A stretch of 64,000 nucleotides of DNA from Cristatella mucedo (taxonomy: Eukaryota > Bryozoa > Phylactolaemata > Cristatellidae): the NCBI GenBank assembly GCA_009760855.2, contig WPIO01000030.1, forward strand, positions 4,473,001 to 4,537,000, given 5' to 3'. Within the stretch, counting starts at the first letter, position 1, and every line of letters starts with the position of its first letter. Shown piece after piece: positions 29,660 to 62,874 of the stretch. A model generated the notes under the pieces. It was not told the DNA's origin. It saw nothing but the letters and a program-made list of their open reading frames with translations, and made no database searches. The translations under genes and the position numbers were made by a program.

Positions 29660-30489
29660 AGAATGCTCTACTGTAGCCACCGATATAAAAAAAAAAGTCC
29701 AACTCGCCATCCCACAGTATATGCGTTTGAGCTCAGCGGTCTAGAGCCCTGGAATCTAGTCAGTAGGTCTTAATCGCTATGATATGCTCTTGAGTGTGCA
29801 TTAGCTGCTGACCAACCCCCAATTTGATTACTTCTGCAGTATTGGACCATCTTAGTCCTTTTCTATAGTTAAAATTAAAATAACCTTTAATCTTCTAAAA
29901 ATGGCTGATCTTTTAACGACTAATTGACAATCGGCGATTTTTTGCTGCCGCCTTAACTTGAAAGGCTTTCATGCTGTAGACTGGCTCAAAGGTAACCCAC
30001 ATAATCAGTGCCATTAGTACTCCGCGAAAACCTTTTCCGTGGAAGTCTTTTCGTGTAAAATTTTCTAATCTTGGGCAGCACTCTAGGTACTCCCACATTC
30101 TAACACCATCAGCCTGAGTAAACCGTAAGTATCGTCGGTGCAGTGGTAGCTAAATTCACTAACTTAAATGCAAGGCAGGTTCGCACTTGAAATAACGCAC
30201 TTAAAGCGTAACATTATGGAACTAACGTCATGGTGTAGCAAGCTAATTGTGCTTGCTTGCTGTCCTGTGAACTGTTGCCTGCTGTCGAGGCAGAGCAGCA
30301 CCTTACAAATTGACAAATGATCTTAACATGGGAATTGACACATGATACCTTAACAAATGATCCCGGAAGCCCTATCCAAATCGTGTCAGCTACAGACTCT
30401 TGAGTTTAGGGGATCATGGTTTGGAAGAGTTGAACAGATTATGCAGAAATGCCGCGCTATAGTCTGAATGTGATAACCAACACAACTGA

Positions 30490-31225
30490 CATCAATCGAA
30501 ATGGACTGAGCCAGCATATTTATTTTGGTATCCGCATAGAATCTGAGCGTCCTGGTCAAAAGTGATGTTTCTCGAGACAGTCACATCAGCTCCATAGTCA
30601 TCTGCTTATTTTCACCAATGTAACATTTCGCGAATAAGTTGCAAGAATATCACATCCTAGTTAGTTAATGCATTTGTGACATCCCGTCTTTGACATCTGG
30701 GACACCGCTTACAGGCCTTCAGGTCTCCGATACAAACCTCTTGCAGTTGGTGCAAAAAGGCTGGTCTGTTGTGAAAGTCACAGTTTCCATATGACATAGC
30801 TTCCCACCGACCTGCACTGGCTCTCCATCTAGCAGCAAACTGACGTCAAGGCTTCGCCATTCTCTGTTAGGTCTATCTTTCAGAACTACTTCCTTATCAG
30901 GCTAGGTATTGCCCCACCAGCTCTTCCGACTCAAGTCGCTAAGCCATGCCTCGAACGAACCTCAAATTCTCTGGAGACCCTGCCTTTAGTTCTTATCCTC
31001 CAAAGGCATGCCTTAGAAATCGCCCCAGACGTCCTACTTGACATTTAAAAAATAAAGATAAAAACGCACCTGCTCCGCACAGCATAATATAGGTCCATAT
31101 GAAGTGTATGCCTGCTGATACTAAACTCGATATCATTAAAATTGGCATGCTTCCTTTACAGCAAATGTGAAGTGCCTAGAGAAGGTAGTTCTCTTGGGGT
31201 ACTATACAGAACTATTGCTATCATC
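30490..31225 (+). mobile_element. L2-like LINE 3' portion
   Basis: Degraded RT C-terminal sequence (SHISSIVICLFSPM-like, then the DLHWLSI-type block near 30810), an AFSSYPPKA-like end near 30990, and a tail at about 31165-31205 (AAGTGCCTAGAGAAGG, TTCTCTTGGGGTACTATA). Frameshifted throughout. Confidence 0.75.
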
Positions 31226-31399
31226 CTTTCAGTAATGACGTGTCGAGATGATTTCTAGGTGGCCAAACATCTCCGAGAACATCCCTAAACTACAGCCGTG
31301 AAGATTGTGGCCTGAAGATTTAGTTCACTAAAATATGACGCTAATGACTCATAAGGTCAACCTGACATTATTCTAATGTGTGACCTCAAGAGTAGAAGC

Positions 31400-32560
31400 T
31401 AAGTCTAGTTTCTAAAAAAATATTGCTGAATCCCAGATGCACAATCCAAAAATGCTGATATCGACGATCAACCATCTCTCGAACCTCTTCCAGGATAGCA
31501 CCTTAGTGATCCCTGTGATGTGATGATATAGCAGATCGCTTCTCTGCTTCTTTGTCAACAAGATAGACAAGATCAGGGAGTCCATCCCTACGATGGCAGC
31601 ATCCACACATGAATCCCGTCCCTCAATTCCATACAGCACATCAATGTCTTCATTCAAGGTCACTAGTGAGCTAGTCCTGAAGTTAATATCCCAATCAAAG
31701 AAGATAACTAGTCCTCTGGACCCTATTCCAACTGTCCTGCTTCTACGATGCATTGATCTGCTGCTGCCATGCATAACTAACATCATAAATATGCCATTAG
31801 CATCAAGACATGTCCCAGAATCTCTCAATAAGGGTGTAGTCAAGCCACTACTCAGGACAGCAACACCAGACTAAGAGAACTTAAGCCACTTCCACCGAGT
31901 CATCCTTCTATCTTTCCTATCAAAGACACTGGAGCAAGTCAAAGCAGACCATCTGAATTCATATATGGAAACTTCGAACCTCGCTAGTAAGTTCCAGTCT
32001 GGTTTTAGAGCTAATCACTCTACAAAGTCAGCATTGCTTCGGGTGTATAACGACATACTTAAGAATAAAGACTTTGTTGGAGTCTCTCTGCTTGTTTTTC
32101 TCTTCGGCAGCTTTTGCTACTATTGATCACCAAGTCCACGAGGGCCTTTTTTCTCGCATGGGCATCAGTGGCACTGCTTTTCAATGGTTCAGGTCCTAAC
32201 TCAGTGGGATACTCCAGAGTATTGATGTAGATGAACACAGATCATCCGAGAAACCTCTGAAATATGGGGTACCTCAGGGCTCTGTGCTCAGCCTCGTTCT
32301 TTTCACTGTTTATGCTCTCCCTCTAGCCGATGTGATTGCTAGGCAGAATCTAGCCTTTTACTTATATGCTGATAAGTCAGTCATATCTTTGCTATGATCC
32401 CTTCTAGCCCTCGAGTACGCCGAATTCCCTCAACTCCCTTGCTGCATGTATTGATGACTCTCGTCCTTTGTGTGCTTATGCATGCTGACACTGTGCATGC
32501 TGCCGCTGACCACACTTGCATGCTGACGCTGTGCATGTCACCCCTAACCTTATTGTTCTT
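31400..32560 (+). mobile_element. L2-like LINE copy with internal deletion
   Basis: It starts in the pre-RT linker (NPKMLIST-like), continues with SRPSIPYSTSMSSFKVTSEL and PLDPIPTVLLLRCIDLLLPC, and reaches the GVPQGSVLS region near 32270 and the D-D region near 32370. It then jumps at about 32455 straight to 3' UTR sequence (GTGTGCTTATGCATGCTGAC). About 1 kb of RT C terminus is missing relative to the copy at 9130. Confidence 0.82.
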
Positions 32561-32599
32561 CTGCTCGCCCCATCCTGCCTGCCTTAGGCAGGCCGAGTC

Positions 32600-33075
32600 G
32601 CTCCAATGGAGGGCCCAGCGTAGCTAGTCCGGGTCAAGGGCGAGCCGGCTTGCCGTGAGACTACTTTCTACCTGCTGCTGGTGGGTTCCGTTGCAGTCCG
32701 GCCTGCCACACCGGGTCAAGGGCGAGCCAGACTACATAGTGAACTTCAATATAAATATGCTAGCTTGCCCCTGTGAAAAATCACGGATAACTCCTTTGCT
32801 TTGGAAGGCTGGACGTGAGTGTGCACTAACCTAGTTGGCGATCCCCTATTTCGAAGTTATATTAAATATTTTTGGGATATTTATCAATCAGTGCCGGGTG
32901 TCAAATCAGCGCTGAGTTGCATATATGGAACGAACAGAACGTGCTGAGCATCTTAAATTTATATTCGCTGTGTAGTAAACCCCTCCCCCTCTGTGAAGGA
33001 TCGCGGGTAAATTCTATCTATACAATATCTAGTATAAGACTGAACGAGACAGCAACGTTGGCGTTGTAAACCTAT
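32600..33075. repeat. Unclassified repeat-like segment
   Basis: CCGGGTCAAGGGCGAGCC occurs at 32629-32646 and 32711-32728. TGTGAAAAATCACGGATAA near 32775 and TGTGAAGGATCGCGGGTAA near 32992 look like a second, diverged repeat pair. Could be part of an LTR or unknown element; no terminal structure proven. Confidence 0.35.
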
Positions 33076-33384
33076 CACACCTGCCAATTTTGACAGTCAG
33101 TACATTCAATCATTGCTGTACTGTCGTAGTAATACTATAATTATCCCGTCGGGCAAAGCGTAAGTTTTACGTCAGTGTCTGGATAGGTCTTCCCAGCAAA
33201 CCGAGCTTGTTATATGATTCGACGTATACCTACACTCAGCATACAAAATCTCGCAGTATGACAGGTTGTTGTGACTGCTGAATTCTGGGAATGAGGATCT
33301 GCGACGCCAGTCACACTCAAATTGCAGATATTTAGTGTGAAGGTATTTATCGACAGCCCAAGCACAAACACGTATGCGGTTAAT

Positions 33385-33445
33385 GTAACATAATTCATTT
33401 GTATAGCATCGTACGAGGACTTCATCTAGTCAGGCGCTACACATT
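33385..33445 (-). mobile_element. L2-like LINE tail fragment
   Basis: Reverse tail motif, diverged: ATTCATTTGTATAGCATCG, TAGTCAGGCGCTACACATT. Short. Confidence 0.45.
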
Positions 33446-34572
33446 GCCTCGAACAGTGGCATAGCAGTTAAATGCATTCCTTGGCCATATCCTATAGGTT
33501 GATGCACTACTTGACTGACTAAGCCAGACCTCAGGCTCGACGACTAACCTGCCACAAAAAGAGCCTACCACAACACTTCGATCGATGACACTTTTTCATT
33601 ACCCGGTAATGCCATGGGGCAACCTAATGAATAGTGACACCAGGAATTAATTAAAACGATTTGTCTGCAAGTTTGATTAGAAAGGAGGGTTAAATACGAG
33701 ATCAGCATAACAGCACAAAACTCAAATATGTAAAGAAAGAATCCGATGCAATGTGCCTTCAACCTCATGCCTCGGGCAGCTCAAGTCTTGACTTACCGTG
33801 GCTTTATCCAGGGGGAACCGCTAGGTGTATCACATACGGTCAGGGGCTGTGCTAAAAGGCAGCTACTCAGCCTTTATTATAACTATCAGGCACCTTACCA
33901 GTATTGAAAAGGCCCTGAGCCCACTAGTGTGTAAAACTTGGGCAAAAACCATATAAACACGAGCGGTTTAGGACAACAGTTGCCAGTACAAATATTCGTC
34001 ACTAGCTAAAAGCAACCTAGCCATAGCAAGTAAACATAATTGCCATCGCAGTATGAAATGTAATATTAACAATCAACTCCTCCAGCGTGCCAAGTCTTAA
34101 TTCCAGCCAGAGTAGAACACACATTACAGATTCCAAGCGCAACAAATGCGCATTCCATCAAAATAAATACTCTTGCGGTTGACCAGTCGGTTGGTATCAA
34201 CAACGCGACTCCCAGGTTTGGGCCTCTCACAATCTTCTGCCACAAACATACAAACATCGACACAAAAAGGAGCCAGCTGCTTCACCACAAGACAACCTGC
34301 TTGAAGCAACTGTGGGCACAGTACATGTTTTCATGCATTCAAGAATGCTTCCCACAGCAATCTAGACCGGGCTATTGAAAATGCATATCTGCAATGTTGC
34401 TACTGACCCAGGCACTAGTGACCAATGAACAGAGTTGTATCTATGCATTGAATAACTGTCTCTACTTTTGAACATCCGTTCCATGGCCAACAATGCGTAA
34501 CTGCTGGCTCAATGTGCGCTATCATCGACGGACTGCTGCGCTCATGTTTTTTTACACTAGGCAGGGGATCCT

Positions 34573-55043
<20,471 letters not shown>

Positions 55044-55051
<8 letters not shown>

Positions 55052-55067
55052 CGGTGACCTTGGTCAT
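55044..55067 (-). promoter_or_regulatory. Upstream ORF overlapping the VAP start codon
   Basis: An ATG at 55067 starts MTKVTDG and stops at TAA (55046-55044), spanning the VAP ATG at 55051 in a different frame. If this region is in the mature 5' leader, the overlap would be expected to reduce VAP translation. Its presence in the transcript is inferred, since the 5' end is not visible. Confidence 0.4.
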
Positions 55068-56049
55068 CCAGCAGCTACGTACTAGAGAGAACCGGAAAAC
55101 TAATGAGCAAACACAAGTATGGCTGCACCCGGCCTTGGTGGAAAGTCCATGCGGCTACAACCAAGCGTAGCTAAAATGTCGGATGAAACCAGTATGTAAT
55201 AATTAATGCATAGTTTTTAAAAATGACGTGTATAAATATATATGCTTAGTCACTGACTGAGCCGCTGTCACGCGCAATTGAACCAATCAGCTGTGCTTCG
55301 TACGAGCTGTGGCGTGCGGTTGCATTTCCTCTATGGAGGTCATCCACTAGTGGCTTTCTACCAGAGCAGCAATTCAAATGAGATTATAGCGTAGCTGCAT
55401 ATTAAAAAAAAAGTAATGACTGAGGTTGGCTGCTGATAAGGTGAACTGCAAGCATGAGAGTAACAACCTCGGCGAGCCTTGCTGGGGTGTGGGTTCCAGG
55501 GACATTTTACGCCGCTCCGGCTGAACACCGTTCGCGTCGGCACGACGTGAATAACTTAAAGTGTTTGCATTTACACTATGTAAAATATAGAGAGTTAGCC
55601 AATGAAAGCAGCCCTTAAGAAGCTGGTCCCTCATGAGAGGTTAGCGCTAAGGGCAAACGTCAGGACGCCGATCTAGAGTTGCAGTTGCTGCGCGACACCA
55701 GGTCAGTGAACGATTGACCTCGCCTGTGAACTAATTAGGAATGCTGACTTGTCGCGTTATGCAAAAGTGCATGAGGAGATAGCTAACGAAATGTATACGA
55801 TGTTTTTGCTCCAGAGATTGAAACTTATTTAACCCGTAGTCTAACTCGACGCTTGCCGGAGCTTGAAATTCAGGTATGCTGTATTGTAGCGTGGGCTACT
55901 GCGGTGGTCAGTTAGGTAAAAACGAAGTCAGTATGGTCGCGAGTCTTAGCCAGGGAATACCGGTGCTCACAGCAATCGATTTCTCAATGATCTTTGAAAT
56001 ATTTCGAATGTCGAATTATAGAGGCCATAGCATCTTCAAGTCGTTCGTC

Positions 56050-57200
56050 TTAATAATAATAAAAATAATAATGCACTTGATAAAGCGCCCTCAGAGAACT
56101 CAATATCTTTCTGGGCGCTTTAAATTTGCTGCAAAGGGAAGCGCGATTGAATGGTGAGTAAAATCATGCTTGATAAACAAGATGAATAACATGGTTAGGG
56201 GTGACATGCACAGGGTCAGCATGCAAATGTGGTTAGTGGCAGCATGCACAGTGTCAGCACGCATAAGCACATGAAGGACGAATCACGGGGACACACTAAA
56301 TGCTGTCCTAAATAGGCGTGTCTTTAAGTTATTTTTAAATGTGGTCAAGTCAGGGGATGTTCCTCCGCCAGTCGGGTGGGAGTTCCAGGCTTTGGGAGCA
56401 TACGAACTAAATGCATGGTCTCCAAAGAATTCGAGGTTTGTACGAGGTATTTGTAGACTGTTGGATTCCGAAAAGCGGGTGGTACGATGCTTGGCCTGGT
56501 GGGGGAGTAGATCTGAGAGATAAGCTGGAGCCAAAGAATGAAGTAACCTAAAAGTGAGCGACAAAACCTCGAAGTCGATCCGTTGCTTGACTAGTAGCCA
56601 GTGCAGGTCAGCGAGAAGTGGTGTGATGTGGCAGCTTCGACGCTCGCGACAGACAAGCCTAGCTGCAGAGTTTTGCACCAACTGCAATTGCCTGATCGCA
56701 CATGCCGGTAGGCCAGTGAGCAGTGAGTTGCAGAAGTCGAGACGGGATGTCACGAATGCATGGACCAACTTAGACGTGGTATCCTTATCTAAACAAGCCC
56801 ACATTTTAGCAATGTTATGTAGCTGAAAGTAGGCAGACTTGACCGTGGAGCTGATGTGGTTATCTAACGAGAGGTTACTTTGGAACATGACACCTAGATT
56901 TCGAGCTGATTCGACAGGAGATATACTGGCAGAGCCAATTTTGAGAGTCAGCCTTTCCAATTTGTGAATCACACTGGGTTTGCCCATAACTAATAAGTTA
57001 GTTTAATCATCGTTTAGTTTTAGAAAATTTGCTGCCATCCATGTGCGGATGTCATGAATACATGCAACAAGTGAGTTGAGAGATTTCGAGGTGCTCGAAG
57101 GCTGGGAGGGATCAAAGCAGAGGTACAACTGAGTGTCATCCGAATAGAAGTGAAAGCCTAGATTGTTCTTGGCAATCACATCAGCAAGAGAGAGAGAGAG
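56050..57200 (-). mobile_element. L2-like LINE copy, best preserved RT C terminus
   Basis: A 234-codon uninterrupted minus frame (56987-56283) reads MGKPSVIHKLERLTLKIGS, then [52 protein letters not shown], ending SYAPKAWNSHPT and LKTRLFRTAFS. The tail is intact at 56135-56055. This is the reference for the family in this window. Upstream remnants reach about 57200, then 5' truncation. Confidence 0.92.
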
Positions 57201-57356
57201 TATAAACCGTGAAAAGAAGTCTTAGTTTCGAACCGATAACCGATTCTCGTAATTATGCTGATGGAACTGAACAAATTTCTACTTTACTTTTTAGGCACCC
57301 AATACAGAAAAGCTATGCTGGTCCACTGCTTGGCTGCCCTTACCGCATTTTTTGTC

Positions 57357-57410
57357 TAACTATCCTCATGGCTCAGAGGTTAAGACGCTCGCCTCGAACC
57401 TAGGTCAAAG
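57357..57410 (+). mobile_element. tRNA-like SINE head fragment
   Basis: CATGGCTCAGAGGTTAAGAC and GCTCGCCTCGAACCTAGGTC resemble the A and degraded B boxes of the SINE family. Too short to be sure. Confidence 0.35.
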
Positions 57411-57424
57411 TGAACGCATTTACT

Positions 57425-57565
57425 ACTAATAATACATTTTCATAACGCATTCAGATAACTTAATCTCTTCCTAGGCACTTTATATGTGCTGTGACGGAAG
57501 CATGATGAAATGGTTAGTGACTTAGCGTGCTTGTCTAAGTAGGATCGCGTGCATGTCGCTAACAC
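57425..57565 (-). mobile_element. L2-like LINE tail only
   Basis: In reverse: AATAATACATTTTCATAACG, AACTTAATCTCTTCCTAGGC, ACTTTATATGTGCTGTGACG, then decayed 3' UTR. Confidence 0.72.
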
Positions 57566-57569
57566 GTTT

Positions 57570-59200
57570 GATTGATTCTCCTGCAGTGTGTTGCTCAGCC
57601 CGTGATTAGAAAGTTAGTTCACTTAAAGGGGTATGCTAAATGACCTATTTTTTATTAAAATTATAAATAGGCACAGTCATATAGCAGTGCATGTGCTTCA
57701 ATGCTATGTGATGCAATTCTTAGAGGAATGTTGGACCTACTACAGCAGGTTTATAAAGTGTGCCTGAGAGTATTTCTTCTTAGTGGCATAAGGGGGTCTA
57801 GTCCTTGGCTACATTGCTGGGAATGTCTTTATCGCTGTTTATTCTAAGCATTCGGCAATATCTAAGCGTTTGGGTAAAGCAAGAACCTTTTCATTAATTA
57901 TTGCTTTAGCATTGAGATGTCACTAACAGCCACTCTACGATCTCCGTTTTAACGTCAAATAGCCCAGGTTTGTCAATGATGCACAAGGCCCTCTCGGTAT
58001 GGCAAAAATTTTACCAACTTCTGGTCATCGGCTAGACTTGCAAAATCTAATAGACGAGATCATGGTCATGTGAAACTGATTCTTCCGATCCTATTGACTC
58101 GCTGAATAGTCGCCATCTGGATAGCCGCATGCACCTTAGGATTACTCGTGCCCCAGTTGAGCTCTCGCCCGTTAACATCCAGTCAACGTTGATGAAAATT
58201 AATGCTCAAAAACTCGTGGCATTTTAAATGGATTGCTTTAACTCAGACCGAAGCAGGTATTTACATGTGAACTTGACCATTTCGGATGTTCACTAATCCA
58301 CGGGCTAATCTTATTAAAATAAAAATGCTGAGCAAGTAGCCATGTTTTTTCTTCTAGTTATGGAGAGACTAGTGAAGAAAATACTTGTCTCATCGGTAAA
58401 ATTAGTTGAACTTGGGCTATACGTGCCGAGACAAAGCATCTTTACAATGCTTCCTTTCAAAATATCATTGCACATAACTTAGATCTAATCATGGAGGAGC
58501 TCGCTTTCAGGCAGAGACTTGTGCCCTGACAGCCTGGAATACCCCCTAAAGACCCATATTCGATGGATGTCATTTCCCTTGCTTTCCTTTCCTTGCACTG
58601 CGGAATACAGAATGAAGGATGTAGGAAAAAGACAAAGAAAGTAGAGCACTTAGGACATTAAAAAATAACTAAATATAAAGACCAACTTGATCACAGCAGG
58701 ATATCTTCAGGCATTGCTTGAAGTTCAGTCCAATTTCACTGTTTTCAGAATTTCTTAACACTCTCGGATAGTACCCCAAAGTATTGAGAAACCACTGGCT
58801 TCGAAGTAAATTAGAATACTGTTTATTGATCTATCAGTGTTAAAATTAGTTGCTTATTTTTTAATAAAAAACATCACACAAATAATGCAATTTTAACTTC
58901 ACAGTATTGAGGCAGCTTCTTCTTTGGGCTAAAGTGTTCCAATCCTAAAGTATTTCAACTAACTAGAGACATCAGTTTTAAGAAGAAATTAAAGCGCAGC
59001 ACAAGAAAATAATGTGAAGTGGTCGATGCAGATATATGCTTACTTTGAGCGCAAATAGAGGCAAGAAATAACCTGCCCACAAGCATCAGGTTATTCTTCA
59101 GACGATACAAATCATGAATAATATCTGACCGTTTATACCTAGCAGACAGTCTTATAGCGAAGCCGGCCAAGAAGGGCAAGGGTCGATTATCTATCACTAC
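57570..59200. other. No feature seen
   Basis: A+T-rich unique-looking sequence upstream of VAP. Only short open frames. Confidence 0.4.
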
Positions 59201-59204
59201 CGCA

Positions 59205-59330
59205 TTCTTGCTGGTGGCATCTGACTTTTTATGACCGATGTTGTGGGCTCGATTCCCGTGGCATACGTGAATCGTCCTAATAGAAATTAAGTTCTCCCAG
59301 GGCGCTATAAAAATTAATTATATATATAGA
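59205..59330 (+). mobile_element. SINE with tRNA-like head fused to L2-type tail (family B)
   Basis: GTTGTGGGCTCGATTCCCGT contains a B-box-like GGCTCGATTCC. Within 30 bases it runs into AATAGAAATTAAGTTCTCCC and AGGGCGCTATAAAAATTAAT, the LINE tail. A composite of the two families. Confidence 0.55.
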
Positions 59331-59369
59331 TATAATTAATTCGTATCATAATTCATTCGTATTTTATAA

Positions 59370-59375
59370 ATACAT

Positions 59376-59457
<82 letters not shown>

Positions 59458-59470
59458 GTATGTATATATC
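59370..59470. repeat. (CA)n followed by (TA)n
   Basis: About 70 bases of pure CA, then about 18 of TA, then TGTATGTATATA. Confidence 0.96.
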
Positions 59471-59479
59471 TTCACACGC

Positions 59480-62340
59480 GGGAAGGAACGGTTCTATAGC
59501 CAGGCATTCACAGCAGCTTGAGAGCGTTAATCGCTCAGGTTGACTAGGAAATGTAAATTAGTAATTCCATTCGCTCACGCTAAAAGACCTTTGCGGACAG
59601 AAGCTTTTGGTCTGCATGTCCTAGGTTGTACAAGCAACTTCCACTATTCTTACACAACGATAAGCATTCTCCTCCTGTCGAATGTGGCGTATTCTTTCCA
59701 GCCGTCCTGAGCTGCGACTTCTGTGCTACTCACTTTCTCGACTGCTCTCCTGACTCAGCGGTACTTTCACTTTTTCTTCGTTGCGTAAGATGAAATCCCT
59801 TGACTACCGAATGCTCGCCGAAAGCCGCTTAGACTTTGGGTGCGCTAAAGAAAGCTCTTGTGCGCAGCATCTACTTTGTCCTCACGGCCTTGTTGAGTTT
59901 CGGAAAAGATGCATTACATTACATTTTCCCAGCCTTTTTACAGCCCAAATGCTATATTCGCTTCAGCAGCTCTTCTAAAATACCCACAATAGTTAGGGAA
60001 AACATGGCAGCTTCCAACCCGTATTCCAGCTGCTGAGGATCAAGCAGTTAACTGCACGCGTGTGTCGCTGGACGCGCCTTAGCTCGCTCGAAGCCGAGTC
60101 ATTGAAGGGCACCCAATTACCTCTATTGCCAAGATTTTAATCCTCATGCATAAGTCCCTTATTATAAAACCCAGATGAAATAGCTATATTCAGAAGCAGC
60201 CAGTACTATTTGGAAATACTCCGCAAGTTTTGAGCAGCAGAAACAATGAGTTTGTCAAAGCTTGGTCAAAGTCATAGTAAAGTAGGCTGTTTGAGTGCTC
60301 GAATTTCTGCCGAAAACATCTGCTGATGCTACAGAAGCAGCACGTGATGCACGTAAGAATCTGTACTGCTTAAGGACAAGGAGAAATACGCTGAAGAATC
60401 ATCCAGTAAGAACGAGGCCGAATTCAGAACAAACATGGATAATGAGTTAGGCTATTCATGCTCAAATTTCTGGAAGCTACCACCGGACACGGGTGACTAA
60501 AGTAGTCCCCCCAGTAACGCAACTCAGCGCCTTTCATCTATGTGGGCGCTATCTCACCGCTATTTCAGAGGTCTCACAATTGGTCAAATTAGACGACACC
60601 GCTCAAAACTGTAGATCTCGTGATGCTGTCTAATTCAGTGAATTAGACAGTAAAAGCTGCTGACCAGATTCTAGCCTTAACCGAAAACCATTCTGGAGCA
60701 GGGTGCCGGGCTTGTATCTCTTGATAGCCGAAAGCGATACACGACTAAATGGCCAAAGTTGCGTGATTCTCCACTGGAAGGTAGAATTCTCTTGTAAGAG
60801 TGATTGGAAAAATTATAACAAGCTTTCGCTTAGCGAAGAATGCTAGCTGAATAGGTCGAGAGTTTATTACGATATGACTTCGTATACAATAGACGTATTG
60901 CATTGTACCCCAATATTCGTATTGTGCTGGCCAACAGTGCTTAGCTGCGCAGTCGCTAAGGGAAAGACGCTTCTTACTAGTAGTAAATACGTGTCGAGTT
61001 TTTATCTTGACAATAAATTGAAGACTCACTAGCTAAGAAAATCAGTGCAGTAGGCATTAAGTTGGCTAGGAATCAGAGGAAGGTCATTCTCATAATACAA
61101 TTAAGGAATTTATTTTCAAGGATTGCGTTGGTCGGTCAAGCCCTAATGCAAAATTGTGTCACCGATAGATATAAAGCGCGGGTAAAATCTCCAATGTCTT
61201 GATTGCGTTCTTTAATTAAAACGAGACTTTGCGTTACTTTTATGAGCATAGTTCAGCGATCAACAAAAATGCGCACATGACAAGTCAGGAGTAGTACCTT
61301 AACATAACTAGCGTTGCTTTTTATGTTTTAATGAAAGCGAAACAATTTTAATCTGGGTTATTTGGTAAAATTATGTGCGGAAACCCCCAACAATACTCAA
61401 AATATCAGCCGAAAACAGCAGCGAAACTAACTAGCATGAGAGTCAACAGACATGATTTATAAGGATTTAGAAACCGGACAAAATAGGCAGTCTTTCGGCA
61501 AGAAGCGTGCTAATGCCGAGAGTGGAGCATCTCTTGCGGCAAAGGAAAGGCATACCGTGGTTTAATTAGTAGACCTGTTGAAAGAAAAGGGGCGAATCCA
61601 ACAAAGCCATTTACGACTAGCGACGTAGTGCTGAAGTTGGCGGCCGGGGAACAGCAGAATTTCAGAGCACGTCAGTGTTAAAGCGACGCTTCCGCAGCTC
61701 GAATCCGTCGATGTCGAGGCTTGTAATTCAGCTCGTAGCCTCGGCGCGCAGCTGAAGACTGGACGACCGGCAGCGGCCTCGCGCTTTGTGGAATGTGTTC
61801 GCAGCTTGCTCTTTTAATTTCCTTCCTTCAGGTACGGCATAGCTGAGCCATTAGACCTCTCGCGGAGCGAGTGGCAACAAAGACGTAGCAAATTAAGACT
61901 AGCGACTGGCTGGTGAGGTTGGCACCTAGGGAGCAGGAGCATTGCAAAGCAAGCAAGATTAAAAAACTGACTTCATTGCTCGGCACCAACTGTTCAAACG
62001 CTTATCAACGACTGTGCTTTAACTAGAGCACTGCTTAGATATATTTTCCTGACGGAACCAGAGGAAAGAAGGCAGCTGGAATGGCTGTATCAGTGGGCAA
62101 TGTCACGAATCGTAAGCAGGGCTGCCGATACCCACAGCAGTCGGCTCCTCGATCTTGATTTCTGGTTCAATGCTTTTAATATGTCCGGAAAATAGATAAG
62201 AGCAGACCGTCATGACTAAAGCAGTGCAAACAAAACAAAATAGCGAATAATACTAGTAGATATTAGGCTGGTGGCTATTAAGGCTGCTGTGCATTCAGTG
62301 ACCACAAGCTCTAATGATGAGGTTATCAATACTGTTTGGC
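59480..62340. other. No gene seen
   Basis: Unique-looking sequence. It contains the 12-bp hairpin at 60626-60650. Short open frames on both strands lack support. Confidence 0.4.
60626..60650. repeat. 12-bp inverted repeat with 1-base spacer
   Basis: CTGTCTAATTCA (60626-60637), G, TGAATTAGACAG (60639-60650): a nearly perfect palindrome of 25 bases. Confidence 0.93.
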
Positions 62341-62349
62341 GATAGACGC

Positions 62350-62490
62350 GCTGGTAAAAGTTCTGTTGCTTGTTGACATTGTACATTTTACCACTGAATA
62401 TCTGATTATGTTTCCTTTACAGCATATGTCAAGTGCCTAGAAAGAGATCAAGTTCTCCGATGGTGCTATACAAACACATTATTATTACCT
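62350..62490 (+). mobile_element. L2-like LINE tail only
   Basis: CTTGTTGACATTGTACATTT, TTACAGCATATGTCAAGTGC, AGAAAGAGATCAAGTTCTCC, GGTGCTATACAAACACATTA, ATTATT. Confidence 0.8.
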
Positions 62491-62874
62491 TTATGAGTTA
62501 AGAGTCTGTCGATCGCCACTTTTTCTAAAAATAAGCGCATTAAACTTTAATTTCGGTCACTGGGCGTGGAAAAGTCAGGCAACTTATTGTTTATTCAGCA
62601 CGTCCTGCTAGGAATGAAGGGAAAGTGTTAGCTAAGTAGTGATGTCCCTCGAAGGTCAAAGCTACACATCTGGCCTGTATTCAGGATTACAACGAAAACC
62701 AAAGCAGCCACTTAAGCAAAGCAAACACGCAGCTAAAAATCTGCCTCAGCGCTGAACCCCTAATTAAAGCAGCCAGATCACTTCACTCGTGTCTAGGCTT
62801 CACTAGCTTACTACCAAGCATCAAGTCTAGAAAAAAATCCTCAATTTGAGCTTTTAAGTTACTGAACTTGCTAG

